Assembly (NCBI GenBank): GCA_004525355.1
Contig: SPCK01000113.1
Location: 1-6,935 of the forward strand
Direction of reading: 5' to 3'
DNA length: 6,935 bases
DNA from: Spirochaetales bacterium
Lineage (GTDB): Bacteria > Spirochaetota > Spirochaetia > Treponematales > UBA12059
Below the pieces are notes generated by a model. That model had not been told where the DNA came from, ran no database searches, and worked only from the letters and a program-made list of their open reading frames with translations. Both the position numbers and the translations under genes were made by a program. Positions 1 to 5,441 of this stretch are shown piece after piece (position 1 is the stretch's first letter; each line of letters starts with the position of its first letter).

Positions 1-189
1 TGGCGCGGTCAGGCCGTGGAGTACGTGCAGACTACCGCGGGACCGGAACCCCGCGGCAGCGCCGCTCCCTTGGACTACGACTGGTATATCGAGCGGCAAT
101 TGGGACCGATATGGGCGTCTCTCGCCGAGGCGGCCGGTTGGGAACCGGATCTCTGGCACGCCGGGGGGGCGCAGCTGGAATTGTTTTGA
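1..189 (+). CDS. polB: DNA polymerase II (family B), C-terminal fragment
   Basis: The last 62 residues of a protein whose start lies before the window, ending at TGA 187-189. The visible part reads through a VEYV...GPEP segment, then DYDWYIERQLGPIW, and closes on QLELF. This matches the end of bacterial DNA polymerase II as I remember it from E. coli, which has a DY-H-Y--RQL-P segment and terminates in QLGLF. In Pol II that last pentapeptide is the QLxLF motif that docks the enzyme on the beta sliding clamp. The family does translesion and restart DNA synthesis with 3'-5' proofreading in the cytoplasm. The polymerase and exonuclease active sites lie outside the window, so catalytic integrity cannot be judged. 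It converges on the AOR operon and shows no functional link to it. Another family-B polymerase is possible, but the C-terminal fit is good. Confidence 0.85.
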   Translation, partial: WRGQAVEYVQTTAGPEPRGSAAPLDYDWYIERQLGPIWASLAEAAGWEPDLWHAGGAQLELF

Positions 190-232
190 CTGATTGAAGG
201 CGAGCCTCCTTGAACGCGCGCCAGGGATTGCA

Positions 233-277
233 GCGGGTAGCCCGCAGCCGCGGGACTCCGCGGCGAGGACTACCCGC
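233..277. repeat. Nested inverted repeat after polB
   Basis: The 8-bp arms GCGGGTAG (233-240) and CTACCCGC (270-277) are perfect reverse complements. The 29 bases between them contain two competing palindromes: CCCGC/GCGGG (241-245 with 250-254) and CCGCGG/CCGCGG (248-253 with 258-263). It begins about 45 bases after the polB stop and has no T-run, so it is not a classical intrinsic terminator. It could be a Rho-independent-like pause structure, an mRNA 3' stabiliser or a dispersed REP-type element. Which of these is not decidable from one copy. Confidence 0.5.
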
Positions 278-283
278 GTAAAG

Positions 284-310
284 CCCGGCCTACCGGCCGA
301 CGAGGCCGGG
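284..310. repeat. GC-rich hairpin in the polB/AOR convergent gap
   Basis: CCCGGCC (284-290) and GGCCGGG (304-310) form a perfect 7-bp stem around a 13-base loop that itself contains CCGG. It is followed on the plus strand by a G-run and CCTT, not by T-rich sequence. It may act with the preceding inverted repeat and the next terminator to end polB transcripts, but no U-tract supports this. The remainder of the gap (190-232 and 357-392) shows nothing else I can support. Confidence 0.4.
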
Positions 311-321
311 AGGGGGGCCTT

Positions 322-356
322 AAAAAAAAGGAAGCGGCCGTTTCCGGACCGCTCCT
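322..356 (-). terminator. Intrinsic terminator of the AOR operon
   Basis: Read on the minus strand, this is a hairpin with left arm AGGAGCGG(T)CCG, a GAAA tetraloop and right arm CGGCCGCT(T)CCT. Each arm carries one bulged T. An uninterrupted run of eight T follows (the A-run at 322-329 on the plus strand). It lies about 40 bases past the AOR stop codon. A strong GC stem, GNRA loop and T-tract are the textbook layout of a Rho-independent terminator. On the plus strand only three T follow the stem, so action on polB transcripts would be weak. Confidence 0.9.
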
Positions 357-392
357 TTCATGTACATGGACGCAAAGCGCCCGGTAGCCGGA

Positions 393-2549
393 TTACAGAT
401 GCCGCTTGACGACCTCGAGCACCTCGGGCAGGTCCATTCCGAGCTTCTTGAGGTGCTCCGGGGTGGGAACGCCTTGCGAAGTCCAGCCGCGGCGCTTGAA
501 GACCGCGTCGATGAGCTTGTCGTACTGCGCAAGCCGGAATTCTCGGGTGATCCTGACCCTCTCGGCCACGGATTTGCCCGTGGGGTCGACGCCGATCTTT
601 TCCTTCATCTGCTTGTCGTAGCGTTCCTCGCGCGCGAGGTACTCGTCCTCCAGGACAGGACCCATGGCACGGTACGGCGGGTAATCGTCCTGGCGCAGGC
701 CGTGACCCTGACGCAGGTTGAAGACCCGCTGGAAGTTGTACACGCGCTCGGACTGGTGGATCAGGTCGTCCCAGGTCAGGGGGAGGCCGGTGATGGCTGT
801 GTATAGCTCGTAGTAGTTGTGCACGTGCTCGGGCACCTTGTTGGGCTCGGTATGCTTGGCGTTGTCGGAAGGCTCGACGTCATTCCACGGGAGCTTGCAC
901 AGGCCCTGAAGGCCGAACCAGGTACGGAACATGGGGAAGTAGTGCAGCGCCTCGGCCTTGTTCTCGAAGGTGGGGATGCGGTTGTTGACCATGTCCATGA
1001 AGATAAGCCAGGCTTCGTCGTGCTGCGGGCCCTTGTTGGTCAGGTAGTAGCCACCCTGTTGCGCCAGCGATTCCTTGCCGACATATTCTGACTGCTCGAG
1101 GCCCTTGCCATGGAGGGCGATGTCCTTCATGAACTGGGCATCGGCGCCGTATTCCCTGGCGAAGTAGTCGGCCAGGAACTTGACGCCCTTGCCAGCCAGG
1201 ACGCCGAAGCGCTTGCCGTCGGCCATGTCGTGCAGGATCTGTGCGGCGCCCTGCCAGTTGCCCCAGGAGAGGTCGATGCCGTCCGTACGCTCAAGGTTGA
1301 GGACGCCATGCTCCCAGCATTCCATGAGGAAACTGGTCATAGTGCCGAAGCTGATGGTGTCGATGCCGTACGTGTCGCAATAGAAGTTGAGTTCGAGGAT
1401 GCCGTGCGGGTCGTACACGTAGAGGTTGGAGCCCAGCCCGGCGGCGGTTTCATACTCGGGGCCGTCGACGCAAACCTTTGTACCTTTGTAGGGTCCGGTT
1501 TCCAGCAGGAAGTGGTCCACCGCGTGGGCGCAGGCCATGGTGCATCCGAACCAGCAGCCGTCGGGCAAGTTCTGGCTGAACAGCTTTTCCCACACCCAGC
1601 TGGCAAGCTCGGGGCCCTTGGGGTCCTGGCCGTACTTGTGGTTCTTGGTGGGCAAGAGGTCGTAGTCGTTCATGACCTCCATCAGGTGGGCGGTGCCTTG
1701 CTTCCGCATTTTGCACTGCTTGTCGTCGTTGACCACGATCTCGCGATGGAGTTTGAGTCCCAGCCGCTGTACGGCCGCGGGATCGGCGGCGTCGTTCAGG
1801 TTCTGCTTGACGCCCGAGAATCGGCAGATCACGGCGCGGATCTTCTTGTCGCGGAGCACGGCGCCGATCCCGCCGCGGCCAGCCTGCTTGACCCGGATAC
1901 CCTGGCGGCGCTTGTCGTAGAGGCTGAAGTTGAGGAGGCCCATCGGCGAATGGTCGGCGCCTCGCCCGGCGCTGACGACTGAAACCGACTGCAGGTCCTT
2001 CTCGTCGCGGGCGAATGCGTGCGTCAACTCTTCGGCCATCAGATGGGTGTCGTACTGCAAGCCCGCGGGCGCCTCGTAGAATTGGATCGTGCCCTCGTTC
2101 GAGTCGATGAACACGATGGTCTCGACATCGGCCTTGCCCTGGATTTCCAGGGCGTCCCAGCCGCCGAACTTGAGGTAAGGCCCGAAGTACCCGCCCACGT
2201 TGGAGTCGATCGGCACACCGGTCATCGGCGAAAGGGAGACAACGAGGCTTTTGCCGGAGCCTGGGTAGTTGGTGTTGCCGCAAACCGGGCCCATGGCGAT
2301 GACGATCTCGTTCTCGGGGTCGTTCCACTTGGTCGAAGGTTTGGTGGCGTCCCACAGCAGCTTGAGGCCGAAGCCCTTGCCACCGGTGAAGCGCTGCTTC
2401 ATGTCCTCGGAAACAGCCTTTTCGGTCGCCTTGCAGGCGCCGACGTCGATATGGAGGGTCCGCATGGCATAGCCGCGGTGGACGGTCTTGGGCTCGAACG
2501 TGGCCTGTGCGAGGAGCTTGAGGTTCTTCATGTCGAATGGGCCGCTCAT
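393..2549 (-). CDS. Aldehyde:ferredoxin oxidoreductase family enzyme (W/Mo)
   Basis: A cytoplasmic redox enzyme of 718 residues, from the family that binds a tungsten or molybdenum bis-pterin centre plus one [4Fe-4S] cluster. Pyrococcus AOR oxidises aldehydes to acids with ferredoxin as acceptor. The N-terminal pterin domain shows GGKGFG (56-61), the GPVCG to VGGYFGPYLKFGGWD stretch (87-132) and the hallmark AGRGGIGAVLRDKKIRAV (223-240). Probable cluster cysteines are C332, C336 and C340, with C551 in GLCKLPWND as the fourth ligand. The first pair is spaced CX3C rather than the CX2C of Pyrococcus AOR and BamB. The protein is about 100 residues longer than Pyrococcus AOR and nearer in size to E. 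coli YdhV. About 28 residues precede the usual family start (MRTLHIDVG). The ATG is supported by AGGAGG seven bases upstream and by a 4-bp overlap with the ferredoxin gene. The substrate is unknown: aldehyde, a BamB-like aromatic thioester or a YdhV-like substrate are all possible. Family membership is secure. Confidence 0.92.
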   Translation of the reverse strand: MSGPFDMKNLKLLAQATFEPKTVHRGYAMRTLHIDVGACKATEKAVSEDMKQRFTGGKGFGLKLLWDATKPSTKWNDPENEIVIAMGPVCGNTNYPGSGKSLVVSLSPMTGVPIDSNVGGYFGPYLKFGGWDALEIQGKADVETIVFIDSNEGTIQFYEAPAGLQYDTHLMAEELTHAFARDEKDLQSVSVVSAGRGADHSPMGLLNFSLYDKRRQGIRVKQAGRGGIGAVLRDKKIRAVICRFSGVKQNLNDAADPAAVQRLGLKLHREIVVNDDKQCKMRKQGTAHLMEVMNDYDLLPTKNHKYGQDPKGPELASWVWEKLFSQNLPDGCWFGCTMACAHAVDHFLLETGPYKGTKVCVDGPEYETAAGLGSNLYVYDPHGILELNFYCDTYGIDTISFGTMTSFLMECWEHGVLNLERTDGIDLSWGNWQGAAQILHDMADGKRFGVLAGKGVKFLADYFAREYGADAQFMKDIALHGKGLEQSEYVGKESLAQQGGYYLTNKGPQHDEAWLIFMDMVNNRIPTFENKAEALHYFPMFRTWFGLQGLCKLPWNDVEPSDNAKHTEPNKVPEHVHNYYELYTAITGLPLTWDDLIHQSERVYNFQRVFNLRQGHGLRQDDYPPYRAMGPVLEDEYLAREERYDKQMKEKIGVDPTGKSVAERVRITREFRLAQYDKLIDAVFKRRGWTSQGVPTPEHLKKLGMDLPEVLEVVKRHL

Positions 2550-3007
2550 TTGCTTGCCTCCTGTTTTCTGGCCGCTTCGGCGACCTCGAATGGGAAGCGG
2601 GAGGCCGGGCTGTCTTCCTTCTCGGCAATCTCAAGGGCTTCCTTGGGACAGGTCTTGACGCAGGAGCCGCAAGCGATGCATTTGAAGGGCGTGGAGTCGC
2701 CGGGGAAGAAGCGCATCGCCTCGATGGGGCAGACCGCGACGCAGGCGAGGCAGCCGACGCACAGGCCCTTGTTGATCATGACGACGCCCTGGGAGTTGAC
2801 GGTAATGGCCTGGGTGGGGCACTCGGCCACGCATTTGCGGCATTCCTGGTCGCAGGCCACCAAGTGGAATTTACCGGCGCCCAAACCCAGGACCTGGATA
2901 CGGGACTTGGCCGGGTTCTCTTCCTTGAAATACATGCGCGAACAGGTCGCGACGCAGTTCATGCAACCGACGCATTTGTCGTCGTGCAGTTTCAGGTATT
3001 TAATCAC
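2546..3007 (-). CDS. Polyferredoxin with four [4Fe-4S] motifs, AOR partner
   Basis: An iron-sulfur electron-transfer protein of 153 residues. All 16 cysteines fall in four cluster motifs: C12/15/18/22 (CX2CX2CX3C), C52/56/59/63 (CX3CX2CX3C), C83/86/89/93 and C110/113/116/120. There is no signal peptide or membrane segment, so it should be cytoplasmic. The C-terminal 30 residues are charged and may form an interaction tail. This layout resembles the small iron-sulfur subunits that accompany AOR-family enzymes, such as AorA of Aromatoleum and YdhY of the E. coli ydh operon. I infer that it carries electrons to or from the AOR-family enzyme encoded next. The start is GTG at 3007, with AAGGAG ten bases upstream. 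Its TGA overlaps the AOR ATG (ATGA, 2546-2549), which suggests translational coupling and balanced synthesis. Confidence 0.92.
   Translation of the reverse strand: MIKYLKLHDDKCVGCMNCVATCSRMYFKEENPAKSRIQVLGLGAGKFHLVACDQECRKCVAECPTQAITVNSQGVVMINKGLCVGCLACVAVCPIEAMRFFPGDSTPFKCIACGSCVKTCPKEALEIAEKEDSPASRFPFEVAEAARKQEASK
2557..2562 (-). promoter_or_regulatory. Ribosome binding site of the AOR gene
   Basis: On the minus strand a perfect AGGAGG lies seven bases before the ATG at 2549. It sits inside the 3' end of the ferredoxin gene. It decides the start of the AOR gene: the later ATG at the conventional family start has no comparable site. Confidence 0.85.
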
Positions 3008-3017
3008 GGTAGCTGAT

Positions 3018-3023
3018 CTCCTT
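3018..3023 (-). promoter_or_regulatory. Ribosome binding site of the ferredoxin gene
   Basis: AAGGAG on the minus strand lies ten bases before the GTG at 3007. It supports GTG as the start, since no ATG in frame has a matching site. The spacing is slightly long, which fits moderate translation. Confidence 0.75.
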
Positions 3024-3060
3024 TTTGAGTCTTGTATCGTGGATCGTCCATGAGCTGGAA

Positions 3061-3105
3061 CCTGTTTCCGGTGCCGTTAAACCGGGTTTCTGCCATTGAA
3101 ACAGG
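3061..3105 (-). promoter_or_regulatory. Structured 5' leader of the ferredoxin-AOR operon
   Basis: On the minus strand the arms CCTGTTTC (3105-3098) and GAAACAGG (3068-3061) are perfectly complementary over 8 bp. They enclose an inner stem CCGGT/ACCGG (3085-3081 with 3072-3068) stacked on one side. A competing small hairpin, GTTTC-AATGGCA-GAAAC (3102-3086), uses the left arm of the outer stem, so the two folds exclude each other. The element lies within the first 60 or so bases of the predicted transcript. Mutually exclusive stems in a leader of about 110 nt suggest a cis-regulatory RNA. A molybdenum- or tungsten-cofactor-sensing element would make sense by context, but I cannot match it to a known riboswitch. 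Confidence 0.4.
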
Positions 3106-3125
3106 CGCATTGTGCATGTTTTGCC

Positions 3126-3154
3126 AGTATACGGGGGAAAAAAGATTTTCGCAA
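3126..3154 (-). promoter_or_regulatory. Sigma-70-type promoter of the ferredoxin-AOR operon
   Basis: On the minus strand the -35 box is TTGCGA (3154-3149, 4 of 6 consensus bases) and the -10 box is TATACT (3131-3126, 5 of 6), with an ideal 17-base spacer. The spacer contains a T6C5 tract. Transcription should start near 3119, leaving a leader of about 110 nt before the GTG at 3007. I looked for a sigma-54 box in the same stretch: TGGCA occurs twice, but no GC lies at the required distance. Confidence 0.7.
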
Positions 3155-3171
3155 TCGGAAAGACTTCTACG

Positions 3172-3210
3172 AGGATGTTGAAAACCGCGAATGTGGTGTT
3201 TCAACATCCT
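3172..3210. repeat. Long perfect inverted repeat upstream of the AOR promoter
   Basis: AGGATGTTGAAA (3172-3183) and TTTCAACATCCT (3199-3210) are perfect 12-base complements. With one bulged G (3198), the stem continues through ACC/GGT (3184-3186 with 3195-3197) to an 8-base loop. It ends about 18 bases upstream of the -35 box of the ferredoxin-AOR promoter. No T-run follows on either strand. It could be a regulator binding site (dyad operator), a transcription barrier between the kinase gene and the operon, or a copy of a dispersed palindromic repeat. Confidence 0.6.
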
Positions 3211-3362
3211 GTTACGCCTTGAACCGTCAGATGGACTCATCCATTTCCACTGTGCCCATACGCGTGCGCGTCGCGAGGTCGGCCGTGCCGTCGATATATC
3301 CACGCCGGCCACCCCGGCCGTCTCGACGCCGCTGGTCAGCCGTGCTCGATATCCGAGGCATA

Positions 3363-3419
3363 GCCCGTGGAGAGGTACTGTGACGACAGATAAGCCATGT
3401 CCGACAGTGAGCCACGGGC
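3363..3419. repeat. Imperfect hairpin after the kinase gene
   Basis: GCCCGTGG (3363-3370) and CCACGGGC (3412-3419) form a perfect 8-bp stem. Inside, ACTGT/ACAGT (3377-3381 with 3404-3408) and GAC/GTC (3382-3384 with 3399-3401) extend it with small internal loops. It begins about 20 bases beyond the stop codon of the histidine kinase gene in that gene's direction. It may be a factor-dependent terminator or a 3' end stabiliser; there is no T-tract. The rest of 3211-3439 shows no gene I can support. Confidence 0.35.
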
Positions 3420-3439
3420 GCTCAACGAGACGAGGAGGA

Positions 3440-5350
3440 TCAGAGCCGAATAATTACCGAGGTGCCGCCGTCAGCGCTGAGAGCGTATTCTATACTTCCC
3501 TTCAATTGTTCGACCAGCCCGTACACGAGTTGCGTGCCGACGCCTTCCTTGCGCTCGGGGAGAGTAGGTATGCCAGTCCCGTTGTCCTCCACGTTCAGGA
3601 GCCACCCTTGCCCTGAGCGTTCGAACCGCACAAGAATGGCGCCGCATCGTGCGCCAGGGAATGCGTGCTTGATGGCGTTCGTGACCAGTTCGTTGACGAT
3701 CAGGCCGAGGGGAATGGCTCGGTCGAGTGGGAGGACGGCGGCATCGGGCGTCCGGGCTTCGATTTCGATAGAGCGCATGTCGGACCTGCCCAGCCGGAGC
3801 GTCTCGCAAATGGTTACCAGATAGGGTCCCATGTCGAGGCTCTCGAATGATCCTGTCCGATAGACCTCTTCGTGTACGAGCGCCATCGCCTGGATGCGAT
3901 CCTGGCATTCGTCGAAGGCGTCGCGTACGGATTCGTCCTCAAGCGATCCGGACTGCAGGGAGAGTATGCTGGAAACGATCTGGAGATTGTTCTTGACCCG
4001 GTGATGCACTTCCTTGAGCAGTATCTCTTTCTCCCTGAGGCTGGATTCAAGCGCGCCGAAGCTCTCGTCCATCCGGGTCTTCATGGCAAGAAACGAGCAG
4101 GATAGGCGCCCGAGCTCGTCGGGACGGAGGGCGAGTTGGGTCAGGGCTGGCGATGCCGCGACGCCGGGTTTGAGCATGTCCGCGCCGTCGGCCAGGACGC
4201 GCAGCGGTTTCATCAAGTAGCCGACGACCCACCAGCCGATGGCGGAGGAAGCCGCGAGTACAGCAAGCAACAGGCTCATTGTCTGCCTGTCGGCTTCCGC
4301 CAGCTTTCCGGTGAATGCACTTTCTCTCAGGGCTGTCACGATTATCCAGTCGAGCCCCAGAGCGTCCCAGTACGGCAGCCTGAGCCCCAGGTAGCGGACC
4401 CTGTCCATGTCAAAGCTGAACTCCACCGGATCGGCCATCGAATCGAGGGGCGGATCACCGGGTCGGGGCAGGCCGGCGGCGACCGCAGTGGTGGCGATCA
4501 GTTGGTTTCCATGTTGAACGGCGCGGGCGCGCTGGCCTTCCTCGTCGGCGAGGCTTTCCGATCCCGACGAGGATGCGATCATGTGGCCCATACGATCAAC
4601 CACGTAAATGATTCCCTGTGCCGATTCGCGATAATCGAAGAGCACGTCCGACAGTGAACCCAGCGTCAGGGTGGCCGTGGCAACTCCCTTGATGTGACCT
4701 TCCGGGCTGCGTATGGTCATGACAGCGGCCATGGCCGGATCGTCGTTGGAGTAGAGGGCGTATGGTTCGGTCCAGACGGCGCTGCCGCTTTGCGTGGCGG
4801 TTTTGTACCAAGGGCGCTTGCGCGGATCGTAATCGGGGCGAACCAGGTTGATATCAAGAAACTCACCGCTTGCGGTGACGGGCCTGAAGGCGAGCGCCCC
4901 GCCGGTAGCCTGGCCAGATGCCGCCACGCGGAACGTCCCGTCGGCCAGGCGCTGCGCTTCAATGTACTCGCCGTCCTCGAGGCCTACGGCGAAAATGGCG
5001 ATATTCGGATACAGCTGCAGTTGTTGCAGGAAATAGCGTTGTATCGACTCGGGATTCAGTGACGTCCCATGCAGTTCGTACGCGAACAGGGCGGCGTTCG
5101 ACGAGGCAGCCAGGCGCGCGGATGCGAGGCGGTTGATCGCGTCGCTCGTGACGCGTTCCGAGGTTACCCGAATGATGGATGAGACCGCGCCTCGTATGGC
5201 TGCCCGAGAACCTGAAAGATAGATTAGCCAGGTAACGGAAAATCCCAGGAAGATGAGTATGAGGAACGGGAGGATAATGATTCGTTTAAGTCTGCCACCG
5301 GTATGTTCGAGTCGCTTGACACGCGACGTGCGGCCATCAAGAGGATGCAT
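3440..5350 (-). CDS. Membrane histidine kinase, dCache-HAMP-HisKA_2-HATPase
   Basis: A sensor kinase of 636 residues. TM1 spans about 24-45 and follows a basic stretch. An extracytoplasmic region of about 310 residues with RPWY (179-182) and a trailing G-V-ATLTL segment looks like a dCache small-molecule sensor. TM2 spans about 358-380 and HAMP about 381-430. The transmitter is the HHR-type HisKA_2: LLKEVHHRVKNNLQ puts the phosphoacceptor at H449 or H450. The ATPase domain shows VNELVTNAIKHAF (552-564), DNGTGIP (589-595) and GVGTQLV (603-609). It should autophosphorylate on ligand binding and pass phosphate to a response regulator, none of which is encoded here. The start is uncertain. ATG 5350 avoids overlap with thiF but has no Shine-Dalgarno. 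Alternatives are GTG 5359 and ATG 5443, and the frame stays open to 5605 across thiF. The ligand is unknown. A link to the AOR operon downstream on the same strand is possible but unproven. Confidence 0.9.
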   Translation of the reverse strand: MHPLDGRTSRVKRLEHTGGRLKRIIILPFLILIFLGFSVTWLIYLSGSRAAIRGAVSSIIRVTSERVTSDAINRLASARLAASSNAALFAYELHGTSLNPESIQRYFLQQLQLYPNIAIFAVGLEDGEYIEAQRLADGTFRVAASGQATGGALAFRPVTASGEFLDINLVRPDYDPRKRPWYKTATQSGSAVWTEPYALYSNDDPAMAAVMTIRSPEGHIKGVATATLTLGSLSDVLFDYRESAQGIIYVVDRMGHMIASSSGSESLADEEGQRARAVQHGNQLIATTAVAAGLPRPGDPPLDSMADPVEFSFDMDRVRYLGLRLPYWDALGLDWIIVTALRESAFTGKLAEADRQTMSLLLAVLAASSAIGWWVVGYLMKPLRVLADGADMLKPGVAASPALTQLALRPDELGRLSCSFLAMKTRMDESFGALESSLREKEILLKEVHHRVKNNLQIVSSILSLQSGSLEDESVRDAFDECQDRIQAMALVHEEVYRTGSFESLDMGPYLVTICETLRLGRSDMRSIEIEARTPDAAVLPLDRAIPLGLIVNELVTNAIKHAFPGARCGAILVRFERSGQGWLLNVEDNGTGIPTLPERKEGVGTQLVYGLVEQLKGSIEYALSADGGTSVIIRL

Positions 5351-5357
5351 GCTTGTC

Positions 5358-5387
5358 ACTATATCGCACGGGGAGGTGACGGAGCAA
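5358..5387 (-). promoter_or_regulatory. Weak candidate promoter of the histidine kinase gene
   Basis: On the minus strand TATAGT (5363-5358) matches 5 of 6 bases of a -10 box. An 18-base spacer separates it from TTGCTC (5387-5382), which matches only the TTG of a -35 box. Transcription would start within a few bases of the ATG at 5350, implying a leaderless or near-leaderless message. This fits the lack of a Shine-Dalgarno there. The -35 box is poor, so an activator or chance is possible. Confidence 0.3.
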
Positions 5388-5399
5388 TGCGCTCCCGTG
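5367..5399. repeat. Imperfect palindrome between divergent kinase and thiF genes
   Basis: CACGGG (5367-5372) pairs with CCCGTG (5394-5399), extended by AG/CT past one extra G. A second palindrome, GGAGC-AATGC-GCTCC (5381-5395), overlaps its right arm. The 91-base divergent spacer is short, so a dimeric regulator bound here could affect both genes. The pairing is modest and chance in GC-rich DNA cannot be excluded. Confidence 0.3.
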
Positions 5400-5441
5400 A
5401 ACTGCTCGACGAGGTAGCCAAACAGATGGTATGGTCGACGC

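Noticed and set aside
194..409. A 71-codon plus-strand frame after polB
   Set aside because: It starts at TTG without a ribosome site, runs through palindromes and the minus-strand terminator, and has basic low-complexity content.
1110..1982. A 290-codon open frame on the plus strand, antisense to the AOR gene
   Set aside because: It is Val/Ala/Gly/His-rich without domain motifs, and it mirrors the codon positions of a clear AOR gene. Such frames arise from GC-rich third positions.
1450..2634. A 394-codon minus-strand frame in another phase of the AOR gene
   Set aside because: The translation is Arg/Pro-rich low-complexity sequence typical of a shifted GC-rich gene.
2019..3053. A 344-codon plus-strand open frame antisense to the AOR start and the ferredoxin gene
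   Set aside because: Both genes on the other strand have complete family motifs; this frame has none.
3097..3130. TGGCA elements suggesting a sigma-54 promoter for the AOR operon
   Set aside because: Neither copy has GC at the -12 position at the required distance, whereas a well-spaced sigma-70 promoter is present.
3004..3312. A 102-codon minus-strand frame across the AOR promoter and leader
   Set aside because: It has no recognisable motif, covers a good promoter, hairpins and the ferredoxin ribosome site, and has no credible ribosome site of its own.
3336..3398. A 20-residue minus-strand peptide (MAYLSSQYLSTG...) after the kinase gene
   Set aside because: It looks protein-like in composition but has no ribosome binding site, and its frame simply continues open from within the kinase gene. 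It is too short to support.
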